Shown one piece after another: positions 1-6,774 of a stretch of DNA of 64,000 bases. The notes below the pieces were generated by a model. It did not search any database. It saw only the letters and a list, made by a program, of their open reading frames with translations, and was not told the origin of the DNA. The position numbers and the translations under genes are program-made. The DNA is from Acidipila sp. (GTDB taxonomy: Bacteria; Acidobacteriota; Terriglobia; Acidiferrales; UBA7541): NCBI GenBank assembly GCA_010365215.1, contig JAAFGT010000010.1, forward strand, positions 1 through 64,000. The letters are read 5' to 3'. Positions within the stretch are counted from its first letter, which is position 1. Each line of letters opens with the position of its first letter.

Positions 1-428
1 TGTCCATTCAAGCAGTGAAGGCAGTTGAATTTGGGACGGGCGTAGCCAATGCAGTGGCGCCGGGCTCCGCGGTGCAGGACGAAATCCGTTACGATGCTGC
101 CCGGCATCGTTTCTCGCACCTCTCCAACCGCGCGGGCGGGCTCGAAGGAGGCATCACCAACGGCGAAGACATCGTGGTACGCGGCTATCTGAAACCCATC
201 TCCACGCTGCGCCGCCCGCTCGAAACTTCCGACCTGGTAACCAAAGAAACCGTGAAAGCGGCCTACGAGCGCTCAGATGTCTGCGTAGTCCCCGCCGCAG
301 GCGTAGCCGGCGAGTCGATGATTGCGCTGGTGCTGGCGCAGGCGCTCATTGAAAAATTTGGCGGCGACTCGCTCGGCGAGATGCGCCGCAATTTCGACGG
401 ATATCAACGCCAGCTCGATGCTTTCTAA
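1..428 (+). CDS. aroC: Chorismate synthase, C-terminal part (5' end outside window)
   Basis: The frame is open from base 3 and its start lies off the window, so only about the last 141 codons are visible. Chorismate synthase converts 5-enolpyruvylshikimate-3-phosphate to chorismate with reduced FMN in the cytoplasm, the last step of the shikimate pathway. Recognisable family segments, in order, are [12 protein letters not shown], the loop [14 protein letters not shown], the strand LKPISTL, and [16 protein letters not shown] near the C terminus, all characteristic of the AroC C-terminal half. A GTG at base 15 is an internal valine codon, not a credible start, because homology continues upstream of it. 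def follows after a gap of 93 bases. Identification is by family recognition; nothing looks broken in the visible part. Confidence 0.9.
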   Translation, partial: SIQAVKAVEFGTGVANAVAPGSAVQDEIRYDAARHRFSHLSNRAGGLEGGITNGEDIVVRGYLKPISTLRRPLETSDLVTKETVKAAYERSDVCVVPAAGVAGESMIALVLAQALIEKFGGDSLGEMRRNFDGYQRQLDAF

Positions 429-521
429 ATTTAGAAACGCGCACGCAGGGTTGCAAGCCTACGGCACGAAAACCGGCTGGACTTACGCTGGACAAACACT
501 GAATTATTGCTGGACTGACAG

Positions 522-1031
522 ATGATCTACCCGATCGTAAAATATCCGAATACGGTGCTGGAAAAACCCACGGAGCAGGTGACCGTATTCGATGACGACC
601 TGCGCAAACTCACCGATGATATGTTCGAGTCCATGTATGCCGCGCAGGGTGTGGGACTCGCTGCGCCGCAGATCGGAAAGTCCCTGCGCGTGGCGGTTAT
701 CGACGTTTCCATCGGCAAGAATCCGGAGGCCCGGCTGGTGCTGGCGAATCCGGAGATCGTCCACGCCGAGGGCGAGCAGCGCGAAGAAGAGGGCTGCCTT
801 TCTCTACCCTCTTTTCGCGGGATGGTGATGCGGCCGCTGTTCGTCACCGTGCGCGCGCAGAACGCCGCTGGCGAGCCGTGGGAAATGCGCGGCGAAAATC
901 TGCTGGCCCGTGCGTTCTGCCACGAAATCGATCATCTGGATGGCGTGCTTTTTATCCAGCACCTGGGCATGCTCAAGCGCGATCTGATCCGGCGTAAAAT
1001 CCGCAAACTTCTGAAAGCCGGTCAGTGGTAG
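522..1031 (+). CDS. def: Peptide deformylase
   Basis: Removes the formyl group from the N-terminal formyl-methionine of nascent proteins at the ribosome. At 169 residues it has the usual length for a type 1 enzyme. The three defining motifs are intact: GVGLAAPQIG at residues 43-52, EGCLS at 90-94 (Cys92 as metal ligand) and HEIDH at 134-138 (His134 and His138 as metal ligands, Glu135 catalytic). The ATG is the first start in the frame and the product begins directly with the family's MIYPIVKYP type N terminus. fmt begins 9 bases after the stop, so the formylating and deformylating enzymes are co-transcribed, the common bacterial arrangement. Confidence 0.97.
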   Translation: MIYPIVKYPNTVLEKPTEQVTVFDDDLRKLTDDMFESMYAAQGVGLAAPQIGKSLRVAVIDVSIGKNPEARLVLANPEIVHAEGEQREEEGCLSLPSFRGMVMRPLFVTVRAQNAAGEPWEMRGENLLARAFCHEIDHLDGVLFIQHLGMLKRDLIRRKIRKLLKAGQW

Positions 1032-1040
1032 GCGGCGTTC

Positions 1041-2027
1041 ATGCGCCTCGTATTCTGCGGCACTCCTGAGTTCGCCGTTCCGACATTGCGGCGACTGCTG
1101 GCAGAGCCGGGTTTCCACGTGGACGCTGTGCTGACCCAACCCGACCGCGCCAGCGGACGCGGTCTGGAAACGGCCGTTTCGCCGGTTAAGAGTGTGGCGC
1201 TTGCGGCGGGAATTCCCGTTCACCAACCCGGCAAAGTACGCGCGCCGGAAACGGCTGAATGGCTCGCGCGGCTCGCCCCCGACGCAGTTGTGATCGTGGC
1301 CTACGGCCAGATCATTCCGGAAAACCTGCTGAGCATTCCCCGTCTGGGCTGGATCAATGTCCATGCTTCTCTCTTGCCGAAATATCGTGGCGCCGCTCCG
1401 ATCGCCTGGGCCATCGCCAATGGAGAATCACGCACCGGCGTGACCACCATGCGAATTAACGCGGGGATGGATACCGGGCCGGTGCTCATGCAGCGGGAGA
1501 TGGAAATTCACGCTGGCGAAACGGCGCCCGGGCTTTCTGCGCGCATGGCCGAGGCGGGCGCGGCTTTGCTTGTGGAAACGCTTCGCGGACTGGAGCGTGG
1601 AACAATCGCGCCGCAAGCGCAGGATGATTCGCGGGCAACCTACGCGCCAATCCTGAAGCGTGAGGATGGCCGTATTGACTGGTCGCTGACCGCGCAGCAG
1701 ATCGACAATCGCATGCGCGGTTTCGCACCGTGGCCAGGCGCGTTCACTTCGTTCCGCGGACAACGTAGCCACTTGTGGGGAAGGCCACACGCGTCCGCGG
1801 CTGCAGCACTTCTGCCTTCTCTATCCACTTCGACGCCCACCGTAGAAAGCACCATGCTCCCCGGGACGTTGCTCGCGAATGGCGCCGACCTCGACGTCGT
1901 GTGCGGCGAGGGAACACTGCTGCGGCTGGAAGCTCTGCAGCTCGAAGGCCGCAAGCGCGTCTCGGCGCGGGAATTTCTGAGTGGCGCACGACTCCAGCCC
2001 GGCGAGCGATTCGGCCAGCCACGATGA
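1041..2027 (+). CDS. fmt: Methionyl-tRNA formyltransferase
   Basis: Transfers a formyl group from 10-formyltetrahydrofolate to the amino group of initiator Met-tRNA, partner reaction of the deformylase encoded just upstream. The N-terminal Rossmann part starts with FCGTPEFA (residues 5-12). The catalytic segment NVHASLLPKYRGAAPI lies at about 106-121 with Asn106 and His108, and the partner Asp is in AGMDTGPVL near residue 144. The C-terminal OB-like domain carries the expected REDGRIDW segment. The total of 328 residues is slightly longer than usual because of a proline/serine-rich stretch near residues 245-275 (HLWGRPHASAAAALL onward), an insertion in the C-terminal domain. The stop codon overlaps the next start (ATGA), so rsmB is probably translationally coupled. 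Confidence 0.96.
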   Translation: MRLVFCGTPEFAVPTLRRLLAEPGFHVDAVLTQPDRASGRGLETAVSPVKSVALAAGIPVHQPGKVRAPETAEWLARLAPDAVVIVAYGQIIPENLLSIPRLGWINVHASLLPKYRGAAPIAWAIANGESRTGVTTMRINAGMDTGPVLMQREMEIHAGETAPGLSARMAEAGAALLVETLRGLERGTIAPQAQDDSRATYAPILKREDGRIDWSLTAQQIDNRMRGFAPWPGAFTSFRGQRSHLWGRPHASAAAALLPSLSTSTPTVESTMLPGTLLANGADLDVVCGEGTLLRLEALQLEGRKRVSAREFLSGARLQPGERFGQPR

Positions 2028-3454
2028 TTTCCGCGGCCAGGCGCATCGCCTTCGACGTGCTGCGCCGCGTGGAAGCCCAGGGCGGCTTCGCGGCGGACCT
2101 TCTCCACCAGCAGCTCGGCAAAACTATTAAACGCGAAGATGCCTCGCTGGCCACGGAGTTGACTCTTGGCGTGCTGCGCTCGCAACGGCTGCTCGATTTC
2201 CTGATCCAGGAGCAGGCGCGCCGCCCCGTGGAAGACCTGGACCTCGAAGCGCTGCTCGCGTTGCGGCTGGGGCTCTACCAGATGCGCTACCTGACGCGCG
2301 TTCCGCCATCGGCCGCGGTGAACGAATCCGTGGAGCTGGTGAAACAGTCGCGCAAGAGCTCGGCAGCGGGCCTGGTGAATGCCGTGCTGCGCGGGCTCCT
2401 GCGACGAGGGCCGCGTGTAAACGTGGAAGAACTTCTTCCCGCCGACTGCGCGCCTGCCGAGCGACTGGGCATTCTGCATTCCCATCCCACATGGATGGTG
2501 GAACGCTGGCTGGCGCGCACCGGCGAAGAGGCCACTACGCAGTTGCTCGAAGCGAATAACCGTCCGGCGCGATCGGCGTGCGCGGTTCATGATCCCGCGC
2601 AGCTCGCGCGTGTGGAAGAGTCGTTGCGGGCGGCCGGAATTGTAACGCAACCGGCGCGGTGGCTCGCGTCGGCACGGTACGTTCACGGCGGCAACGTGGT
2701 GGCCACGGAGGCTTACCAACGCGGCTGGATTTCGCTGCAAGATGAAGCGTCGCAGATGGTGCCGCTGCTCCTGGACGTGCGCCCGGGACAACGCGTGCTG
2801 GATCTGTGCGCTGCGCCGGGCGGAAAAACTGTGCCGCTGATCCGCGCCGCGGGCGGCGCGCAGTATGTGGTGGCGGCTGATCTGCATCTTCATCGGCTGT
2901 TGGTTCTGCGGGAGCAACTGGCACGCATCGGAATCCAGGACTTGCGCATGGTCGCGCTCGACGCGGAAAGGACTCTTCCCTTCCAGATGATATTGGGGGG
3001 GACGTTTGATCGCGTGCTGGTGGATGCGCCCTGTTCGGGCACTGGCACGCTGGATCGCAATCCAGAAATTCGCTGGCGCCTGAAGCCAGAAGACCTGCCG
3101 GCCCTTCGCGCCAAACAGACGGCGCTGCTTGCGCATGCTCTCGAACATCTTGCGCCCGGCGGCCGGCTCATTTATTCCACGTGTTCTCTGGAACCGGAAG
3201 AAAACGAAGAGGTGCTGGACGCCGCGCTGGAACAAATTGAGAGAGGCGGGAAGGAGGGTGGTCCGGAAGGTGCGGCACGGGCCGGGCGCGGTGCAAAGTC
3301 GGGCGCGGAGATACTCGCGCCGTTTCTTGCCGCGGGCGCCAGGGTGGAGGAGTTGTTCGACTCTGAAGGAATTTTTCGCACGCTGCCACATGTTCATGGA
3401 ACCAACGGCTTCTTCGCCGCCGCAGTGGACAGGCAACGACCTGGGTCTCGGTAG
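2024..3454 (+). CDS. rsmB: 16S rRNA (cytosine-C5-967)-methyltransferase RsmB
   Basis: SAM-dependent m5C methyltransferase of 16S rRNA (Sun/Fmu family), 476 residues. The frame is open further upstream, but the ATG at 2024 overlaps the fmt stop and gives the family-type start MISAARRIAFDVLRRVE. The first 140 residues form the NusB-like RNA-binding domain. The catalytic domain carries DLCAAPGGKT near residues 260-270 (SAM binding), VDAPCSGTGT near 334-343 (motif IV cysteine) and STCSLEPEENE near 385 (motif VI nucleophile cysteine). Both catalytic cysteines are present. A short Gly/Arg-rich insertion (about residues 406-425) precedes the last strand. It is the last gene of the aroC-def-fmt-rsmB run; a repeat-rich region begins right after the stop. 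Confidence 0.95.
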   Translation: MISAARRIAFDVLRRVEAQGGFAADLLHQQLGKTIKREDASLATELTLGVLRSQRLLDFLIQEQARRPVEDLDLEALLALRLGLYQMRYLTRVPPSAAVNESVELVKQSRKSSAAGLVNAVLRGLLRRGPRVNVEELLPADCAPAERLGILHSHPTWMVERWLARTGEEATTQLLEANNRPARSACAVHDPAQLARVEESLRAAGIVTQPARWLASARYVHGGNVVATEAYQRGWISLQDEASQMVPLLLDVRPGQRVLDLCAAPGGKTVPLIRAAGGAQYVVAADLHLHRLLVLREQLARIGIQDLRMVALDAERTLPFQMILGGTFDRVLVDAPCSGTGTLDRNPEIRWRLKPEDLPALRAKQTALLAHALEHLAPGGRLIYSTCSLEPEENEEVLDAALEQIERGGKEGGPEGAARAGRGAKSGAEILAPFLAAGARVEELFDSEGIFRTLPHVHGTNGFFAAAVDRQRPGSR

Positions 3455-3476
3455 TGTTGCAATTGCTGAACTGAAA

Positions 3477-3503
3477 GGGGGGGTACCCCCCGGGGTGTTT
3501 TTT
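3477..3503 (+). terminator. Candidate hairpin/terminator after rsmB
   Basis: Seven G, TA, six C form a strong self-complementary palindrome, followed by GGGGTG and a run of six T (3498-3503), 23 bases past the rsmB stop. Placement and the T run suit a factor-independent terminator, but the almost loopless palindrome and the following repeats make a REP-like intergenic element equally possible. Confidence 0.4.
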
Positions 3504-3504
3504 C

Positions 3505-3570
3505 GTAAGAGTGGAAGACAAAGGACTTATGAAGTACCGGATTTGTAAGAGTGAGATTTAAAGGACTTAC
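3505..3570 (+). repeat. Pair of 26-bp direct repeats (period 40)
   Basis: Two 26-base copies, 3505-3530 and 3545-3570, share GTAAGAGTG at the left and AAAGGACTTA at the right and differ in the six central bases and at the last base. They sit directly behind the G/C palindrome, so palindrome plus repeats may be one composite intergenic element. No coding potential is apparent. Confidence 0.6.
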
Positions 3571-3783
3571 AGGCGGAAAGTTCGTAAGCATGCATTCGAC
3601 AGGGTTTAGAGGAAAACGGTGGGAGCAGAGGAGGCTTGAGGTCGCTACGGCCATCTTTCTATCCTCCTGGGTAACTATACCATTAAGATACCAGGATGTC
3701 AAGGAAGCTTAGAGAATTCGGAAGCGGAATCAAATTAAGAAGCCAGGTGGGAGCTGGACGAGGGTTTAACAAGAAGGGTCAAG
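3571..3783. other. Intergenic stretch, nothing recognised
   Basis: This sequence between the direct repeats and the first 79-bp repeat is visibly less GC-rich than the flanking genes. Only short open frames cross it, without a family-like product, and no RNA gene or promoter could be identified. Confidence 0.5.
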
Positions 3784-3862
3784 AACCGCACCCTTTGCAT
3801 AAATCTAAACAGCGAAGGGATGCGGCACCGAAAACCTTAGCCCCGTCTTAAGGGTGATCCAC
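3784..3862. repeat. 79-bp dispersed repeat, copy 1
   Basis: This copy matches 5027-5105 over 79 bases with seven or eight substitutions and no indel. Its first part forms an imperfect hairpin (CCGCACCCTTTGC against GCGAAGGGATGCGG). Read on the minus strand it encodes a peptide end of the form TLKTGLRFSVPHPFAV followed by a stop, so it may derive from the 3' end of a gene. Confidence 0.75.
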
Positions 3863-3957
3863 CCGCCGTCGTAATAATATCCCTGCGCATTCGTGAGCTG
3901 ATTAGACGCGGTCACCGAAACGCTCAAACTCTCCTGCTCGCTGGACGTCGAGAGATC
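3805..3957 (-). pseudogene. Decayed 3' end of an unidentified gene
   Basis: On the minus strand an open stretch of about 50 codons runs from just after an in-frame stop near 3960 down to TAG at 3805-3807. Its product contains SSEQESLSVSVTASNQL and then NAQGYYYDGGWITLKTGLRF before ending in PHPFAV. Composition and codon use look like genuine protein, yet there is no start and the upstream frame is closed, so this is probably the C-terminal remnant of a lost gene. Its last 19 codons lie in the 79-bp repeat; the second repeat copy encodes a diverged version of the same end (WVTLK, LRFGVPQPFAV, stop). I do not recognise the parent family. It overlaps the last codons of the neighbouring membrane-protein gene, which may end in repeat-derived sequence. 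Confidence 0.4.
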
Positions 3958-4397
3958 TCAGCTCCCAACCAGGAGGCCAGGAAGGAGACGAATAATAACA
4001 CCAGGATTAGTCGTTGCCGTTCCAAGGCCCACGCAGGGAAGTAAGCTCTTGGAACCTGAAATCGAAGTAGAGTATAGAGGTAAACGCCCACTCCGACTGT
4101 CAAGGGATTCGCGAACCAGATGGCCGTAGAGAGCGATGAGGATTTCTTCGCGCGCGCTCCCAAGAAACCTAAAGCTGCGAACGAAACAGCGAGGACTGAC
4201 GACTGGACGAGAAGAGCAATCGCCTCTTCCCGGGTAGTGACTTCACCACGCACTTGGGGAAGTTCGAAAATTCTTTCAACCAGCGGCCCTACGCCCGCAG
4301 AAGCAATGATCATCGCCAGCAGGGCAAGGAGACCGCCCACCATAGGTGCAACGATCCCACCAAGATATTTGGTCACGAATGTAGTTTGATTCGACAT
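3924..4397 (-). CDS. Hypothetical membrane protein
   Basis: A 157-residue product starting at an ATG, not recognised as a named family. It shows about four hydrophobic segments: LGGIVAPMVGGLLALLAMIIASAG near residues 12-36, VLAVSFAALGFLGA near 68-81, a segment around NPLTVGVGVYLYTLL near 96-111, and LILVLLFVSFLASWLG near 130-145. A soluble charged stretch (PQVRGEVTTREEAIALL) lies between the first two. The last ten residues, ending RRPASRRV, overlap the decayed 3' gene fragment in another frame, so the native C terminus may have been replaced by repeat sequence. It belongs to a group of minus-strand orphan genes in the repeat-rich stretch between rsmB and the PASTA gene. Confidence 0.55.
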   Translation of the reverse strand: MSNQTTFVTKYLGGIVAPMVGGLLALLAMIIASAGVGPLVERIFELPQVRGEVTTREEAIALLVQSSVLAVSFAALGFLGARAKKSSSLSTAIWFANPLTVGVGVYLYTLLRFQVPRAYFPAWALERQRLILVLLFVSFLASWLGAEISRRPASRRV

Positions 4398-4419
4398 CTA
4401 AACTGTCCTGCCTCACAGG

Positions 4420-4866
4420 TCACTCACCTGCGCAATAGCCATCCTCTAGTTCCCATCGGCCGGACTCCTTACCCTTGACGAGAAAGTCTTCAACGGATGC
4501 CAGAGGAAGATTTGGAGGAACATCGATTGCCATCAGTTTGTTGAGATCTATTTCGACTCTTAACCCAAGACCCTTGAGTTCCTCGAAGGTAAACTGCGGA
4601 TCATCCGGTCGCTTTTTCAGTAGCCATATCCGGTAGCAGCTATGGCCACCCCGTCTGACCACCCCATTAAATTCGAGACCGCCGTCTGCCGCCTTCTCTA
4701 CACTCACTACATCTCCTAAGGCTACGCCTCGGGCGTAAAAGGGGATGTTGTCCAACTCGAAGCCATCGTCGCGAGGGATAGCCCAAAGGGACTCAACTCC
4801 GACGGGAGGGTAACCGTCCTTGTCCTTTTCCAAATAAAAGAAAACCTTTGCGAGCTCTTCAGCCAC
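4420..4866 (-). CDS. DUF4265 domain-containing protein
   Basis: A 148-residue soluble protein. The segments DKDGYPPVGVESLWAI, LDNIPFYARGVALGDVV and VVRRGGHSCYRIWL match what I know of DUF4265 proteins, a small family of unknown function scattered in soil bacteria and often found near toxin/immunity or other accessory genes. There is no signal peptide or membrane segment. The start is a GTG (the only reasonable start giving the conserved LAKVFFYLE beginning). The gene lies 22 bases upstream of the neighbouring membrane-protein gene on the same strand and may be co-transcribed with it. Family assignment is fairly secure from the motifs; function cannot be stated. Confidence 0.75.
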   Translation of the reverse strand: MAEELAKVFFYLEKDKDGYPPVGVESLWAIPRDDGFELDNIPFYARGVALGDVVSVEKAADGGLEFNGVVRRGGHSCYRIWLLKKRPDDPQFTFEELKGLGLRVEIDLNKLMAIDVPPNLPLASVEDFLVKGKESGRWELEDGYCAGE

Positions 4867-4946
4867 AGTCCACCTTACTCGTTACTGTTGTTGTGGAGAT
4901 TTGTTAGATTTGTCCAAGTTGCACTTTCTGCAGAGGTCTTGGTTAT

Positions 4947-4990
4947 CACCCTTAATACCGATTGGTGCGGCACCCAAAATCGTCCGAATG
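4947..4990. repeat. Hairpin-type repeat, copy 1
   Basis: This 44-base segment matches 6662-6705 at about 37 positions and shares the core GGTGCGGCACCCAAAATC exactly. CACC and GGTG arms can pair. Together with the second copy it looks like a small interspersed palindromic element. Confidence 0.55.
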
Positions 4991-5026
4991 ATTCATCTCT
5001 GTGCCACCCGCCCGAGAGAGCTGACA

Positions 5027-5105
5027 AACCGCACCCTTTGCATAAATCTAAACCGCGAAGGGCTGCGGCACCCCAAACCTTAGCCTCCTCTTAAGGGTGA
5101 CCCAC
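5027..5105. repeat. 79-bp dispersed repeat, copy 2
   Basis: Second copy of the element at 3784-3862. On the minus strand it still ends in an open peptide (WVTLK, LRFGVPQPFAV, stop), but the upstream coding part seen with copy 1 is absent. The sequence between the two hairpin-type elements (4991-5026) also contains TGCCACCCGCCCG, nearly the reverse complement of the start of the 94-bp repeat. Confidence 0.75.
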
Positions 5106-5140
5106 TTGCCCGACGACGTTACCTAATCAGCCCCAATGAG

Positions 5141-5635
5141 TTAGGTCGACTGCCTGCGGGCAATTTCATTCTCGAGTGCTCGAGCCAGTTGCCTTCCCTG
5201 CTCGCCAAAGGCCCAGTGAATGTTGAAACTTTTCAACAAACGGTGCCGCTTCTTTAATTTAACGACGATCCCTTGTTGCAAAAAGCCTCTTTTAACCTCT
5301 TTGATTTCTTCGATTGGTATGTAGAGCTTCTTGAACGGAGCATAAAGGCGCAATCCTTCTTCTTCCAGTTCCACGGCAAAGGGAGTCGCCGCGACCAAGT
5401 TACCGGGGAACCAGCAGCAGAATGTTGCCACGATGGTCAAAATCCAGCCAGCCCCAAAGATCAATCCTTTCTCTGTTTTTGACGTCCAAACCAAAATCCC
5501 AGCGATCACTGTCATAAGTGCTCCGCCGCCAATTCCCGCGACTACCGCTCCCCATACGTTCGATGTCCAGAATCGTGAGGCCTGGAACATTCGAGATTGT
5601 GGGTTCTCAACCTCCGGATTCTGAAACAATCGCAT
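5141..5635 (-). CDS. Hypothetical membrane protein with PH-like C-terminal part
   Basis: A product of 164 residues from the ATG at 5635; a GTG five codons upstream at 5650 would lie inside the 94-bp repeat and is less likely. Two hydrophobic segments follow a polar N terminus: AVVAGIGGGALMTVIAGILV near residues 30-49 and GWILTIVATFCCWFPGNLV near 58-77. The rest is soluble, alternating strand-like stretches (FAVELEEEGLRLYAPF, YIPIEEIKEVKRG, GIVVKLKK) and a terminal helix, reminiscent of bacterial PH-like domains attached to a membrane hairpin. No enzyme motif is seen. The 94-bp repeat begins at the base immediately upstream of the start codon. Confidence 0.55.
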   Translation of the reverse strand: MRLFQNPEVENPQSRMFQASRFWTSNVWGAVVAGIGGGALMTVIAGILVWTSKTEKGLIFGAGWILTIVATFCCWFPGNLVAATPFAVELEEEGLRLYAPFKKLYIPIEEIKEVKRGFLQQGIVVKLKKRHRLLKSFNIHWAFGEQGRQLARALENEIARRQST

Positions 5636-5729
5636 GGGCGGGTGGCGCACAGAATTTAAAGTAAGGATTCTCTTGGTGACTTGGCACTGGGGGAGTATAT
5701 CATTCGCTAATTATCCTTTGTGGGTAGGG
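5636..5729. repeat. 94-bp dispersed repeat, copy A
   Basis: Matches 6528-6621 over 94 bases with five substitutions and no indel. Both copies lie in the same orientation just upstream of minus-strand membrane-protein genes. Each contains, on the plus strand, a promoter-like pair (TTGGTG or TTGGTA, 17 bases, TATATC) that points away from those genes. Confidence 0.85.
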
Positions 5730-5756
5730 ACGTGGGTGCGCCGTGTCGCTCGCCTG

Positions 5757-6053
5757 TCACCGACGTGCCACAAGGAATACACATTCTGCGGCGAGACCGA
5801 AGCAAAGCGCGAATGCGCTTATGAGGACCGCGCCTCGGTCACCCCCCTTCAAACTGCGGATGAGGAGATACAGTTGCACCAGAAGAAGAATCGGAAGGAC
5901 GACGACCGCGATGAGTCCCCAAGTGTAGACGAATACGAAGGGCATTCCTTCCGGGAGGCGGGTTTCGTGAATTAGCTTGGTGAAGCAAAGGGGCAAGCTA
6001 AAGAAAACCGTTAGCCACGCGACCCATCGCGCAAGCACCGGTGTAAGTATCAC
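5757..6053 (-). CDS. Hypothetical small membrane protein
   Basis: A 98-residue product from a GTG start; no family recognised. Three hydrophobic segments make up most of it: WVAWLTVFFSLPLCF near residues 10-24, FVYTWGLIAVVVLPILLLVQ near 41-60 and LISAFALCFGLAAECVFLV near 77-95, with a short basic loop (RSLKGGDRG) between the last two. No convincing ribosome binding site is seen. Hydrophobic pattern and open length support a real gene, but it could be a chance frame in a low-constraint region. Confidence 0.4.
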   Translation of the reverse strand: MILTPVLARWVAWLTVFFSLPLCFTKLIHETRLPEGMPFVFVYTWGLIAVVVLPILLLVQLYLLIRSLKGGDRGAVLISAFALCFGLAAECVFLVARR

Positions 6054-6126
6054 CAGGATGAACCTCGCTGAGCGCTTGTTATCCCAAGAGCGGCCTGCAA
6101 CACGACTTCTCAGGCAAAAAGCGCTA

Positions 6127-6489
6127 TCAACTTTTCAACAGGATTCGGAACTCTACCCGAAAATGTACACCCCCGATTATTAGCCCCAGAATCGCGGCGC
6201 CGCCCATAATCTTCAAAGTGGTGCTCCAAGGAACATTTCCGTGACCAAGAGCGAAGCCCAATATTGAAAAGGCGCAAACCCAGAGCACCAGCTTGTACCC
6301 GCGGTCTCTAGTTTGCGTTATTGGCTTCACTACATGGGCGAGGCAAAAGCCCAGCAAACCGCCGGCTACCGCGCCCACACCAAGCACGCCGAGATTATGT
6401 AGCGATCGATCCGCGATCCAGTCAGCATCCTTGAGGGATAGGACAGATCCAACGAGGGTCAGAGCTGTCACCCAGGCAGCGGTTCTCAA
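6127..6489 (-). CDS. Hypothetical membrane protein
   Basis: A 120-residue product with a TTG start preceded by a strong purine box (TAAGGGGG, about five bases upstream), which supports this start; the upstream in-frame codon is a stop. Hydrophobic segments are AAWVTALTLVGSVLSL (residues 4-19), LGVLGVGAVAGGLLGFCLAHV (about 33-53), LVLWVCAFSILGFALG (about 67-82) and IMGGAAILGLIIGGV (about 94-108). The family was not recognised. The second 94-bp repeat starts 38 bases upstream, the same arrangement as at the other repeat copy, so the two genes may share upstream regulation or be relics of a shared element. Confidence 0.5.
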   Translation of the reverse strand: MRTAAWVTALTLVGSVLSLKDADWIADRSLHNLGVLGVGAVAGGLLGFCLAHVVKPITQTRDRGYKLVLWVCAFSILGFALGHGNVPWSTTLKIMGGAAILGLIIGGVHFRVEFRILLKS

Positions 6490-6527
6490 TTAACCCCCTT
6501 AGGGACGCTCAGCGCATCTTGCTAACC

Positions 6528-6621
6528 GGGCGGGTGGCGCACAGAATTTAAAATAAGGATTCTCTTGGTAACGTGGCACTGGGGGAGTATATCATTTGCC
6601 AATTATCCTTTGTGGGTAGGG
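6528..6621. repeat. 94-bp dispersed repeat, copy B
   Basis: Second copy of the element at 5636-5729. The remaining sequence 6622-6730 holds the second hairpin-type repeat and no supportable gene. Confidence 0.85.
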
Positions 6622-6661
6622 GGGTGCCTGGCCCGCAAAATCAGAGAAAAGTCAAAAAACG

Positions 6662-6705
6662 CACCCTTAAAACCCAAGGGTGCGGCACCCAAAATCCTCG
6701 TAATG
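6662..6705. repeat. Hairpin-type repeat, copy 2
   Basis: Contains the perfect stem GCACCCTT / AAGGGTGC with a seven-base loop at 6661-6683, followed by the conserved GGCACCCAAAATC. It lies between the orphan gene cluster and the promoter of the PASTA gene and could serve as a bidirectional stop, although no T run follows. Confidence 0.55.
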
Positions 6706-6730
6706 CTTTATGCCTGCGCCATCGTCAATT

Positions 6731-6759
6731 TTGCCGGGTTGGCCGGTGCGTGGTAGCCT
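6731..6759 (+). promoter_or_regulatory. Candidate sigma-70 type promoter for the PASTA-rpe-bamD run
   Basis: TTGCCG at 6731-6736, a 17-base spacer and TAGCCT at 6754-6759. The predicted start site lies about nine bases before the ATG at 6775. The -10 match is only partial (3 of 6). Confidence 0.35.
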
Positions 6760-6774
6760 GCAGATGGTCGGGTT

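Noticed and set aside
1640-3436. Minus-strand frame of about 600 codons opposite fmt and rsmB
   Set aside because: Shadow frame of two well-defined plus-strand genes; product composition (Arg, His, Gln rich) is typical of antisense artefacts.
4888-5094. Small plus-strand frame of 68 codons in the repeat stretch
   Set aside because: It is built largely from the hairpin-type and 79-bp repeats, with no start signal and no protein-like pattern.
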